From contig NZ_FOOA01000001.1 of NCBI RefSeq assembly GCF_900113065.1, forward strand, positions 496,001 through 560,000: a stretch of 64,000 nt of DNA, read 5' to 3'. The position numbers and the translations under genes are program-made. The notes beneath the pieces were generated by a model. It saw nothing but the letters and a program-made list of their open reading frames with translations, searched no databases and was not told where the DNA came from. Each line of letters begins with the position of its first letter. Positions within the stretch are counted from its first letter, which is position 1. Positions 9,945-18,318 of the stretch are shown here, piece after piece. This stretch comes from Aureimonas phyllosphaerae. Its GTDB lineage: Bacteria > Pseudomonadota > Alphaproteobacteria > Rhizobiales > Rhizobiaceae.

Positions 9945-10634
9945 TCAGGGCCAGCGCGCGATCGCTTCGTGCCCCTGCGGCGTCAGAGCGTAGACGCCGT
10001 GGCCGGTGCGCTCGAACCAGCCGTAGACGTTACGCCGCAGCATGGCCGCGGCGGCCGGCACCCTGGCTGCGAGATCGCGCGGGCGCTGCGGTCCCGTTGC
10101 CATCGCCCGGGCCAGCACGAGCGCCTGCTGCCGATAGGCCGTCATGATCGGCGCGCGCGAGCCCCCGCCGGCGACAGGGTCGCCCTGCCGCCGCTTGTGC
10201 TCGCTGACGAGGCGCGAGCGCCGCTTCGGGTCGCGACGCGGCATCGGCGCGTCCGGGCTGAGAAGGACGTGGACCACATCGTCGCTGCCGACGCCAAGGA
10301 GCCCGAAGCCGAGCCGGCGGCAGAGGTTTCGAAAGCGCGCGTCCGCCTCCCGCCCCTTGCCGCGCAGCGACAGGCGCGCCGCGAGCCAGACCTCGTCGCA
10401 GGCCGCGGCCCGGTCGACGGCCTGCAGCACGAGTTCGAGATTGAATGTCTGCTTCAGTTCGCAGACCACGACGATCTGGGGCTCCCCCTCCCGCAGCCCC
10501 AGGAGGTCGCACCCGCCGACCTCCCCCTTCACCGAGAAGCCGAGCGTTTCGAGAAACGCCTTCACCGGCGCATAGAGCGCGGTCTCGGGCCGAGCGCCGG
10601 TCGCGTCGGTCGATGGTTCGGAAGCCATGGTCAT
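9945..10634 (-). CDS. DUF2161 protein with a PD-(D/E)XK-like N-terminal part
   Basis: This protein is about 229 residues long. The N-terminal half has a nuclease-like core (YAPVKAFLETLGF, a GCDLLG loop and VVVCELKQ), with D and the ExK pair spaced as in PD-(D/E)XK folds. The C-terminal half looks like a winged-helix region (RNVYGWFERTGHGVYALTPQG). From memory this matches DUF2161, described as a predicted phosphodiesterase; biological role unknown. The start is uncertain: ATGs at 10634 and 10628 are close together and neither has a strong ribosome site, and a still longer frame reaches 10712. Confidence 0.6.
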   Translation of the reverse strand: MTMASEPSTDATGARPETALYAPVKAFLETLGFSVKGEVGGCDLLGLREGEPQIVVVCELKQTFNLELVLQAVDRAAACDEVWLAARLSLRGKGREADARFRNLCRRLGFGLLGVGSDDVVHVLLSPDAPMPRRDPKRRSRLVSEHKRRQGDPVAGGGSRAPIMTAYRQQALVLARAMATGPQRPRDLAARVPAAAAMLRRNVYGWFERTGHGVYALTPQGHEAIARWP

Positions 10635-10753
10635 CGCGTCAGGAACACCGGCAGCCTTTCGCCGGTCTTTCGCGCCAGCGCATGCAAGGCGTTTGCGAGC
10701 CCGTTCGCCCATGCGAAAAGGGCGGACCGGATGAAGCGAAGGGCTGGGATCGA

Positions 10754-11539
10754 ATGACGTCGGAACGGAACAAGGGCGTCGGCCGGTTCGATCTCACGGG
10801 CCGCGTCGTGCTGGTGACGGGCGCGAGCCGCGGAATCGGCGCCGCGCTGGCGACGGCTCTCGCCGAGTCGGGCGCCTCGCTGGTGGTCGGCGCACGCAAG
10901 GTCGAGAATCTCCAAACAACGGCGGAAGCCGTTTCGCAAGCCGGATCGCCCGTCCTCGCCGTTCCGCTCGACGTCACGGACGTCGCGTCCATCGAAGCGG
11001 CGGTCGATGCGGCCACGCAGCGTTTCGGTCGGCTCGACGGGCTCGTCAACAACGCCGGGGTCGAAGACGTCCGTCCGAGCTTCGACGTGGACGAGACGCT
11101 GTGGGACCGCATCCTCGACACCAACCTGAAAGGTGCGTTCTTCGCGGCGCAGGCGGCGGGACGCGCGATGCGCATGAACGGCTCGGGCAGCATCGTCAAC
11201 ATCGCCTCCTTGACCTCGATGGTCGGCGTGCCGACCGCGGTTCCCTACGGCTCGTCGAAATCCGGGCTTCTCGGCATGACGCGGGCGCTGGCCGCGGAAT
11301 GGGCGCCAGTCGGCATCCGCGTCAACGCGATCGCGCCCGGCTACTTCCGCACCGCCATGACCGACGTCTTCTACGAGAACGAGGACTGGCGCGAGCGCAT
11401 GCTCGGGCGCATCCCGATGAACCGGTTCGGGGATCTCGACGATCTGGCGGGCGCCGCGCTGTTCCTGGCGAGCGACGCGTCCCGCTACATGACCGGGCAG
11501 TGCATCGCGATCGACGGCGGCTTCCTCGCTTCCATCTGA
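10754..11539 (+). CDS. SDR family oxidoreductase (classical, glucose 1-dehydrogenase/FabG-like)
   Basis: This 261-residue NAD(P)-dependent short-chain dehydrogenase has the cofactor loop TGASRGIG near residues 23-30, the NNAG motif, a catalytic serine in NIASLTS and the YxxxK pair in YGSSKSGLLG, with C-terminal YMTGQCIAIDGG. The active site is complete. The start at 10754 is where SDR homology begins; the frame is open further upstream but there overlaps the divergent DUF2161 gene. It precedes the polyamine-type ABC operon by 126 bases and could act on the same substrate, but that gap makes co-transcription uncertain. Confidence 0.8.
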   Translation: MTSERNKGVGRFDLTGRVVLVTGASRGIGAALATALAESGASLVVGARKVENLQTTAEAVSQAGSPVLAVPLDVTDVASIEAAVDAATQRFGRLDGLVNNAGVEDVRPSFDVDETLWDRILDTNLKGAFFAAQAAGRAMRMNGSGSIVNIASLTSMVGVPTAVPYGSSKSGLLGMTRALAAEWAPVGIRVNAIAPGYFRTAMTDVFYENEDWRERMLGRIPMNRFGDLDDLAGAALFLASDASRYMTGQCIAIDGGFLASI

Positions 11540-11665
11540 AACCGCTGGAAGAACAGGCGTCTGCCGCAAGTTTGGGCTTGCGCCGAGCCTGCGGCTGGAT
11601 CAAGCACACGTCATGCGTTGTGACGAATCCGCCCCGATTTCCCTGGCCGCTGCCGCACGCGCGGG

Positions 11666-12808
11666 ATGGCGCGCATGAGCCTAACGCGACCAGCCTCCGA
11701 TCTCGGCACGCCCGCCGTGTCGGTGCGCGACGTCTCGATGGTCTTCTCCGGACAGGCAGCGGTGGCGGATGCCTCGTTCGACCTTGCCGGCGGCCGGTTC
11801 CTGACGATCCTCGGCCCCTCGGGCTCGGGCAAGACGACGCTCCTGCGCATGATCGCGGGCTTCCAGAAGCCGACGCGCGGCGAGATCGCGATCAACGGCC
11901 GCCCGGTGTCCGACGAGCCCGCGCACAAGCGCAAGATCGGCATGGTGTTCCAGAAGCTCGCGCTGTTCCCGCACATGACGGCCGCCGAGAACGTCGCCTT
12001 TCCGCTCAAGATGCGCCGCTTCGATGCGCGCGAGATCCCGGCCCGCGTCGAGCGCTACCTCGATCTCGTGCATCTCGGCGCCTACGGGGACCGACGCATC
12101 CACGAGCTGTCCGGCGGTCAGCAGCAACGCGTGGCAATCGCCCGCGCGCTGGTCTTCGAACCGGAGCTTCTCCTCCTCGACGAGCCGCTCGCCGCGCTCG
12201 ACCGCAAGCTGCGCGAGGAGATGCAGCTGGAGTTCCGCCGCATCCAGCGCGAACTCGGCATCACCACGATCAACGTGACGCACGACCAGCGCGAGGCGCT
12301 CGTGGTGTCGGACGAGATCATCGTGATGGACGCGGGCCGCATCCAGCAGATGGCCGAGCCGATCGCCGCCTATCGCGAGCCCGCCAATGCGTTCGTCGCA
12401 AGCTTCATCGGCGTCACCAACCGGCTGGAGGGCCGGGTCGCGGGCGCTGAGGGCGAGGTGGTGACGCTCGAGACGCCGCTCGGGGTCATGAGTGGCCGCT
12501 GGTCGGCGCCCGCCGGCCGTGCGCCGCGCACGGGCGAGCCCGCGGTCGGCATGCTGCGTGCCGAGCAGATTCGCGTCGAGGGCACCGGTTCGACCGGCGC
12601 GGCGCTCGACACCCATCTCACCGCCGAGATCGCCGACGTGATCTTCGAGGGCGAACGCGTCGTCTATGAGGCGCGCCCCACCGGCGCACTGGGCGTGACC
12701 TTGCGCGCCTTCGACCACGATCCGGTCGGCCACGCCGTCCAGCCCGTCGGCGCCCACGTGCGGCTCGGCTGGAATACCCGCGACCTCATCGTCTTTCCGC
12801 AAGCCTGA
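11666..12808 (+). CDS. ABC transporter ATP-binding protein, PotA-like
   Basis: This 380-residue ATPase has one ABC domain plus a C-terminal TOBE-like regulatory region. It shows Walker A GPSGSGKTT, signature LSGGQQQRVAIARAL, Walker B LLLLDEPLAALD and an H-loop NVTHDQ. It is the first gene of a polyamine/iron/thiamine-type (PotABCD-like) importer. An ATG at 11675 (MSLTRP), with GGGATGG before it, is an alternative start. Substrate is unknown; the enzymes at the end of the operon suggest an alcohol or hydroxyacid rather than a polyamine. Confidence 0.8.
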   Translation: MARMSLTRPASDLGTPAVSVRDVSMVFSGQAAVADASFDLAGGRFLTILGPSGSGKTTLLRMIAGFQKPTRGEIAINGRPVSDEPAHKRKIGMVFQKLALFPHMTAAENVAFPLKMRRFDAREIPARVERYLDLVHLGAYGDRRIHELSGGQQQRVAIARALVFEPELLLLDEPLAALDRKLREEMQLEFRRIQRELGITTINVTHDQREALVVSDEIIVMDAGRIQQMAEPIAAYREPANAFVASFIGVTNRLEGRVAGAEGEVVTLETPLGVMSGRWSAPAGRAPRTGEPAVGMLRAEQIRVEGTGSTGAALDTHLTAEIADVIFEGERVVYEARPTGALGVTLRAFDHDPVGHAVQPVGAHVRLGWNTRDLIVFPQA

Positions 12809-12840
12809 ACGCCGCCCCATTCGCGAAAGGAGCCATCGCC

Positions 12841-13953
12841 ATGACCGACAAGCCCTTCCTCCATGACCTCAACCGCCGCCGTTTCCTGCAGGGCGTCGCC
12901 GCCGTGGGCTCGATCGGCGCAGCCTCGGCGCTCGGCCTTCGCACGGCCGTCGCGCAGGAGCCGGAAAAGCCGGCCGAGATCATCGTGCGCGCCTGGGGCG
13001 GGTCCTGGGTCGAGGCGCTGAAGGCGGGCGTCTCCGACCCGTTCACGAAGGCGACCGGCATCGCGGTCCGTCACGACCTCACCGAGGACAACGAGATTCA
13101 GCCGAAGGTCTGGGCGGCCGTGGCGCAGAAGCGCGTGCCGCCGATCCACATCAACTGGGACACGACCACCAACGCCACCAAGTCGGCGCTGCGCGGCGTC
13201 ACCGAAGACCTCTCGGACCTGCCCAACCTCAAGGGCGTCACCGAGCTTGCCAAGCCCGTCGGCCTCGACGGCTATCCGATCGTCGACACCTACGGCTATG
13301 TCTACGTCCTCGCCTACCGCCCGGCCGCCTTCCCGGACGGTCCGCCGACCTCGTGGAAGGCGATGCTCGACCCGAAGTTCAAGGGCCGCATCGCCCTCTA
13401 TAACGACGGCATCGGCTTCCACTTCCCGGCGCAGGTCGCCGGCGGCGGCAAGCTCGAGGACATTCCGGCCAACATGCAGCCGGCCTGGGACTTCATCGCC
13501 AAGGTGAAGGAGCAGCAGCCGCTGCTCGGCGAGGACCCGGACTTCACGACCTGGTTCCAGAACGGCGAGATCGACCTCGCCTGCACCATCTCGACCAACG
13601 CGCGCGAGGCCAAGAAGAACGGCATCGACGTCGCCTGGGTGGTCCCGGAGGAAGGCGCCAAGTTCGACACGGACGGACTGTGGATCCCGAGGGGACTGCC
13701 GGAGAACGAGCTGTATTGGGCTAAGAAGTACATCGACATGGCGATCGGCAAGGACAGCCAGCAGGTCTGGCTTGACGGCCTCGGCCTGCCGGGCGTCGTG
13801 CCGGGCCTCACGCCACCGGCCGATCTCGCGGGCGATCCGTCCTATCCGACGACGCCCGAAGACTTCCAGAACCTTATCCGCATCTCGTCCAAGGTGCAGG
13901 TCGAGAACGAGGCCGACTGGTTTGGCAAGTTCAAGGCCATCATGCAGGGCTGA
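12841..13953 (+). CDS. ABC transporter substrate-binding protein, PotD-like, Tat-exported
   Basis: This 370-residue extracellular binding protein starts with a twin-arginine signal (NRRRFLQG, residues 11-18), a hydrophobic AAVGSIGAASALGL stretch and probable cleavage after VAQ. The mature part is a PotD-type fold (IIVRAWGGSW, PKVWAAVAQKRVPPIHINWD, ASALGL-like lobes and a GYVYVLAYRP hinge). Tat export implies folding in the cytoplasm. The ATG has AAGGAG 8 bases upstream. A strong hairpin follows before the first permease. Confidence 0.8.
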   Translation: MTDKPFLHDLNRRRFLQGVAAVGSIGAASALGLRTAVAQEPEKPAEIIVRAWGGSWVEALKAGVSDPFTKATGIAVRHDLTEDNEIQPKVWAAVAQKRVPPIHINWDTTTNATKSALRGVTEDLSDLPNLKGVTELAKPVGLDGYPIVDTYGYVYVLAYRPAAFPDGPPTSWKAMLDPKFKGRIALYNDGIGFHFPAQVAGGGKLEDIPANMQPAWDFIAKVKEQQPLLGEDPDFTTWFQNGEIDLACTISTNAREAKKNGIDVAWVVPEEGAKFDTDGLWIPRGLPENELYWAKKYIDMAIGKDSQQVWLDGLGLPGVVPGLTPPADLAGDPSYPTTPEDFQNLIRISSKVQVENEADWFGKFKAIMQG

Positions 13954-13967
13954 CGCCACGGGCCTTC

Positions 13968-13990
13968 GGGGGCGGATCGCATTCGCCCCC
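13968..13990 (+). other. Intercistronic hairpin after the binding-protein gene
   Basis: The arms GGGGGCG and CGCCCCC enclose a 9-base loop. There is no T-run. It lies between the binding protein and permease genes, the usual place for a structure that protects the binding-protein mRNA or lowers downstream expression. Confidence 0.5.
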
Positions 13991-14034
13991 GATGCCACCC
14001 TTTCGCAAGACCCCACCACCAGACCCCGACGCTC

Positions 14035-14985
14035 ATGCCGCTTCGCCCTGCCCGCTCCGCCTATCCCCTTCGTTGGCGCGTCTTCGACGCGGCCGAGGCG
14101 GCGGCGCGCGCCGTCTGGCCGGCGCGGGCCGGCAAGGCGCTCCCTTGGGTGATGCTGGCGCCCGCGATCCTTCTCGTCGGGCTTCTCGCGATCAGCCTCT
14201 TCGACATTCTCGACGCCAGCCTGCGCACGCTCGATACGGCAACCTTCCTGCCGTCCGAGGAGCGCACGCTTGCCAACTACGCCCGCGCAGTCTCCGAGCC
14301 GGTGTTCCTCAGCGTCGCGCTGCGCAGTCTCGGCGGCGCGCTGATCGTGACGCTCGCGACCCTCGTCCTCGCTTTTCCCTACGCCTATGCGATGGTGCGC
14401 ACCCGCTCGGCCGCCCGGCGCAAGACGCTGCTGATCGCGCTGTTCCTGCCCTTCTTCATCGGGCAGGTGGTGCGCGCCTACGGCTGGCTGATCCTCCTCG
14501 GCAACCAGGGGCTCGCCAACGAAATCTTCGCGCTGTTCGGACTCGGCCCCTATCGCCTCCTCTTCAATTACTGGGCGGTCCTCTTCGGCCTTGTCCAGTA
14601 CATGCTGCCCTTCGCCGTCCTGATGCTGGCGCCCGCCCTCTCGGCGATCCCCGAAGAGGTCGAGGCCGCCGCCGGCTCGCTCGGGGCCAACTGGGGGCGG
14701 ACCCTCCTCCATGTGGTGTTTCCGATGGCGACGCCCGGCTTCGTCGGCGCCGGGCTCGTGGTGCTGACCCTGACGCTCACCGACTTCGCAATCCCCGCGA
14801 TCCTCGGCGGCGGGGGCCAGGACTTCATCGCCAACGCGATCTACGACCAGTTCTTCCGCACCTCCGACCAGGGCATGGGCGCCGCACTGACGCTGCTTCT
14901 GGTCGTCGTCGGCTCGACGCTCGTCGGCGCGATCTTCGCGCTATTCGGCGCGGGCACCCTGGCGCTGCGCGGGCGCGCCCCATGA
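14035..14985 (+). CDS. ABC transporter permease, PotB-like
   Basis: This 316-residue inner-membrane permease has about six transmembrane segments and the cytoplasmic EAA loop (EEVEAAAGSLGANWGRTLLHVVFP) that contacts the ATPase. An N-terminal cytoplasmic extension of about 40 residues is rich in Arg/Ala. It is co-transcribed with the second permease (ATGA overlap). It belongs to the BPD_transp_1 family, polyamine type. Confidence 0.8.
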   Translation: MPLRPARSAYPLRWRVFDAAEAAARAVWPARAGKALPWVMLAPAILLVGLLAISLFDILDASLRTLDTATFLPSEERTLANYARAVSEPVFLSVALRSLGGALIVTLATLVLAFPYAYAMVRTRSAARRKTLLIALFLPFFIGQVVRAYGWLILLGNQGLANEIFALFGLGPYRLLFNYWAVLFGLVQYMLPFAVLMLAPALSAIPEEVEAAAGSLGANWGRTLLHVVFPMATPGFVGAGLVVLTLTLTDFAIPAILGGGGQDFIANAIYDQFFRTSDQGMGAALTLLLVVVGSTLVGAIFALFGAGTLALRGRAP

Positions 14986-15782
14986 CCGAGGCCCGCTCCA
15001 AACGCTGGGTGATCGGCGCCCTCGTCACGCTCTCGCTCATCATCCTCTCGGCCCCGACGCTGGTCGTTCTCGGCGCCTCGTTCACCGCCGGCAACATCAT
15101 CGCCTTCCCGCCCGACGGGCTGTCGCTGAAATGGTACGCCAAGGTTGCGGGTGCTGCAGACTTGCGTCAGGCGTTCTGGCGATCGCTCCAGGTCGCGCTG
15201 ATCTGCACCGCGATCGCGATTCCCGTCGGCACGCTGGCGGGCCTCGCGCTCGCCAAGTATCGCGTGCGGTTTGCGAACCTTCTCCAGGTCTACCTGCTAC
15301 TGCCCTTCACAATCCCGCTCATCGGCTCCGGAATCGGGCTTATGCTCCTGTTCGGCGAGGCAGGCGTCCTCGGCTCGCTCTGGCCGGTCGGCGTCGCGGC
15401 CTGCGTCATCAACCTGCCCTTCATGATCTGGGCGGTGAGCGCGAGCGCCGGCGCGCTCGATCCCGATCTCGAGCTCGCCGCCTCGATGTGCGGCGCGCCG
15501 CCGCTCCAGACGTTCCTCCTCGTCACCGTGCCGGCGGTCGCGCCCGGCATCATCACCGGCTCGCTCCTGATGTTCATCCTGGCCTTGAACGAGTTCCTCG
15601 TCAGCCTCCTTCTCGTCGACGCGCGCACGGTGACGTTGCCCGTCCAGATCTACAATTCGATCCGCTCCATCATCACGCCCGATCTCGCCGCCATCTCGGT
15701 GGTCTTCATCGCCTGCGCGGCACTCGCGATCCTCGCGCTCGACCGCCTCGTCGGCCTCGACATCTTCCTGAAATCGAAGTGA
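14982..15782 (+). CDS. ABC transporter permease, PotC-like
   Basis: This 266-residue second permease subunit has six probable transmembrane segments and an EAA loop in DLELAASMCGAPPLQTFLLVTVP. It overlaps the preceding permease by 4 bases and is followed 8 bases later by the HisD-family gene, so transporter and catabolic genes form one transcript. PotC-type proteins pair with PotB-type ones to form the channel. Confidence 0.8.
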   Translation: MTEARSKRWVIGALVTLSLIILSAPTLVVLGASFTAGNIIAFPPDGLSLKWYAKVAGAADLRQAFWRSLQVALICTAIAIPVGTLAGLALAKYRVRFANLLQVYLLLPFTIPLIGSGIGLMLLFGEAGVLGSLWPVGVAACVINLPFMIWAVSASAGALDPDLELAASMCGAPPLQTFLLVTVPAVAPGIITGSLLMFILALNEFLVSLLLVDARTVTLPVQIYNSIRSIITPDLAAISVVFIACAALAILALDRLVGLDIFLKSK

Positions 15783-15790
15783 CGCCTCCC

Positions 15791-17125
15791 ATGTCCTCGA
15801 CCCCCTGCTCATTCCACGACCTCGCCACGCTCGACGCGGCCGCGCGCGCCCGGCTCCTGCGGCGCTCCGAGACCAACCTTTCGTCCTTCGTCGAGACGGT
15901 CCGCCCGATCATCGAGGCGGTGAAATCGGAGGGCGACGCCGCGCTCCTGCGCTTTGCCCGCGATCTCGACGGCGCGAACGTCGCGCCCGGCGCGCTGCAG
16001 GCCGGCGAGGCCGAGTTCGACGCGGCCTTCAAGTCCGTGGAGCCGGAGGTGATCGAGGCCATCCGCTTCGGCATCGACAACATCCGCCGCTTCCACGAGG
16101 AGCAGAAGCCCGAACCCATGTGGTTCAAGGAAATGCGCCCGAGCGCGTTTGCCGGCGACCGCTGGACGCCGATCCAGTCCGCCGCACTCTACGTGCCGCG
16201 CGGCAAGGGCGCCTTCCCCTCCGTCACGATGATGACCAGCGTGCCGGCCGTGGTGGCGGGCGTGCCCGATCTCTGCATCCTCACCCCGCCGACCGCGGAC
16301 GGCTCGGTGGATGCCGCGACGCTTGTCGCCGCGCGGCTGGCGGGCGTCGAGACCGTCTACAAGGTCGGCGGCGCGCAGGCCGTTGCCGCGGCCGCCTACG
16401 GCACCGAGACGATCCGGCCGAAGATCAAGATCGTCGGCCCCGGCTCGCCCTTCGTGGTGGCGGCCAAAAGCCTCCTGTCGGGCGTCCTCGACACCGGCCT
16501 TCCCGCCGGCCCATCCGAGGCGATGATCTTCGCCGACGAGACGGTGGACGGCGCGCTCGCGGCCCTCGATCTCCTGATCGAGGCCGAGCACGGACCGGAC
16601 TCCTCGGCCTATCTCGTCACCCACGACCGCCGCGTCGCCGAAGAGGCACTGGCCGCCCTGCCCGGCCATTGGGCGCGCATGAGCGAGCAGCGCACCGCCT
16701 TCTCGCGCACCGTGCTGACTGGCCCCTATGGCGGCATCGTGCTGACGCCCTCGCTCGAAGACAGCTACCGCTTCGTCAACGACTACGCGCCCGAGCATCT
16801 CGAGCTTCTGTCGACGGAGCCGTTCCGCCATCTCGGCCGGATCACCGAAGCCGCGGAAATCCTGATGGGACCGCATACGCCGGTGACGCTCGGCAACTTC
16901 GTTCTCGGCCCCAACGCGGTGCTGCCGACGAGCCGCTGGGCGCGCACCTGCGGACCGCTGTCGGTGACCGACTTCCTGAAGCGCTCGTCGATCGGCTACG
17001 TGACCTCCACCGGCTATCCCGAACTCGCGCTGCACGCCCGCCGCCTCGCGCGCTACGAAGGCTTCTCCTCGCACGAGAACGCCGTGTCGGAGATGCGCGA
17101 CGCCATTCTGTCGAAGCCGCGATGA
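15791..17125 (+). CDS. Divergent histidinol dehydrogenase-family protein with altered zinc ligands
   Basis: This 444-residue HisD-fold enzyme would be an NAD-dependent alcohol dehydrogenase. The catalytic pair is kept in NDYAPEHLELL (E335, H336), as are H267 and H428, which correspond to zinc ligands H262 and H419 of E. coli HisD. The other two ligands differ: the Gln of QAEHG is Glu (E264), the Asp of GDY is Asn (N369), and the substrate His of NHVLPT is Ala (A376). There are no his genes here. It sits in an ABC-transporter operon just before an alpha-hydroxyacid oxidase (ATGA overlap). A catabolic alcohol-to-acid oxidation, as HpsN does for dihydroxypropanesulfonate, is the likely role; histidine synthesis is unlikely. 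Confidence 0.75.
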   Translation: MSSTPCSFHDLATLDAAARARLLRRSETNLSSFVETVRPIIEAVKSEGDAALLRFARDLDGANVAPGALQAGEAEFDAAFKSVEPEVIEAIRFGIDNIRRFHEEQKPEPMWFKEMRPSAFAGDRWTPIQSAALYVPRGKGAFPSVTMMTSVPAVVAGVPDLCILTPPTADGSVDAATLVAARLAGVETVYKVGGAQAVAAAAYGTETIRPKIKIVGPGSPFVVAAKSLLSGVLDTGLPAGPSEAMIFADETVDGALAALDLLIEAEHGPDSSAYLVTHDRRVAEEALAALPGHWARMSEQRTAFSRTVLTGPYGGIVLTPSLEDSYRFVNDYAPEHLELLSTEPFRHLGRITEAAEILMGPHTPVTLGNFVLGPNAVLPTSRWARTCGPLSVTDFLKRSSIGYVTSTGYPELALHARRLARYEGFSSHENAVSEMRDAILSKPR

Positions 17126-18318
17126 CCGCTCGCTTCGTCAATGTCGAGGACGCCCGCCGCATCGCCCGGCGGCGTCTTCCGAAGATCTTCTTCGACTATA
17201 TCGACGGGGGCTCCTCCGCCGAGGCGACGCTGGCGTCGAGCACGGGCGACTTCGCGAACCTCCGGCTGGAGCAGCGGGTGCTCGCAGGCCTTCGTCCGCG
17301 CGACCTGTCGAGCGAGTTCCTGGGGCAGCGGAACCGCCTTCCCTTCATGCTGGGTCCCGTCGGCTTCCTCGGCCTGTTTGCCGGGCACGGCGAGATCCTC
17401 GCGGCCAAGGCCGCCCATGCGGCCGGCATCCCCGCCTGCCTGTCCAATTTCTCGATCGCCTCGCTCGACGACCTCCGTCGCGCCGGCTGCGACGGGCCGC
17501 TGCAGTTCCAGCTTTATGTCCTGAAGGACCGCGGGCTGGCGGAAGAGTTCGTCGCGGCCGCCGAGCGGGCCGGCGTCGAGACGCTGCACCTCACCGTCGA
17601 CACGGCGGTGACCGGCATTCGCGAGCGCGACGCGCGCAACGGCTTCCGGGCCGCCACGCGGATCACGCCGCGCATGGGCTTCGGCATGGCGCTCCGCCCG
17701 GCCTGGGCGTTCGACATGCTGCGAACCGGCAAGCCCGGCGTCGGCGCGGTGCGCGGCCGCGCGGAATTCGGCGCCAACATCCTGGCGCAGGCCGCCACCC
17801 TCTCGCGCCTCATCGACCCCGCCCTGTCGTGGGACGACGTCGACTGGCTGCGCGGGCGCTGGCGTGGGCGCCTGTCGATCAAGGGCATCCTTCATCCCGG
17901 CGACGCGCGCCGGGCGAAGGCGGCGGGCGCCGATGCGATCGTGGTGTCGAACCACGGCGGACGACAGCTCGACGGCGCCCGCTCGACGATCAGCGCCCTG
18001 CCCAGCATCGTGGACGCGGCCGATGGTCTGGAGGTTCTCCTTGACGGCGGCGTCCGGCGCGGGACCGACATCGTCAAGGCGATCGCGCTCGGCGCATCGG
18101 GCGTCCTCCTCGGCCGCGCCTATGTATGGGGCGTCGCGGCGGGCGGCGAGGCGGGCGCGGCTCGCGTCATCCAGCTCCTCTCCGACGAGATCGACGTCAC
18201 CCTCGGCCTGATGGGCCTTTCGTCGATCGACGAGCTGAAGGCGCTCGGGCGCGACGCCCTCGTGCCGCCGTCCGAGGTCGCCGCGTCAGCGCGCATGGTC
18301 CAGCCGGTCGGCCTCTGA
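17122..18318 (+). CDS. FMN-dependent alpha-hydroxy acid oxidase/dehydrogenase (LldD/glycolate oxidase family)
   Basis: This 398-residue flavoprotein oxidises an alpha-hydroxyacid to the alpha-keto acid. Active-site residues are present: Y26 in FDYIDGG, the FMN-lysine in LSIKGI, the catalytic H278 and substrate-binding R281 in VSNHGGRQLDGA, and the phosphate loop LLDGGVRRGTDIVKA. It overlaps the HisD-like gene by 4 bases, so the pair looks like a two-step alcohol to hydroxyacid to keto-acid route. Its 3' end overlaps that of the convergent hydantoinase gene by 33 bases. Lactate, glycolate, mandelate or another 2-hydroxyacid could be the substrate. Confidence 0.8.
   Translation: MTARFVNVEDARRIARRRLPKIFFDYIDGGSSAEATLASSTGDFANLRLEQRVLAGLRPRDLSSEFLGQRNRLPFMLGPVGFLGLFAGHGEILAAKAAHAAGIPACLSNFSIASLDDLRRAGCDGPLQFQLYVLKDRGLAEEFVAAAERAGVETLHLTVDTAVTGIRERDARNGFRAATRITPRMGFGMALRPAWAFDMLRTGKPGVGAVRGRAEFGANILAQAATLSRLIDPALSWDDVDWLRGRWRGRLSIKGILHPGDARRAKAAGADAIVVSNHGGRQLDGARSTISALPSIVDAADGLEVLLDGGVRRGTDIVKAIALGASGVLLGRAYVWGVAAGGEAGAARVIQLLSDEIDVTLGLMGLSSIDELKALGRDALVPPSEVAASARMVQPVGL

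Noticed and set aside
15791-17125. Calling this gene hisD for histidine biosynthesis.
   Set aside because: No his genes nearby, transporter operon context, and two zinc ligands plus the substrate His differ from HisD.
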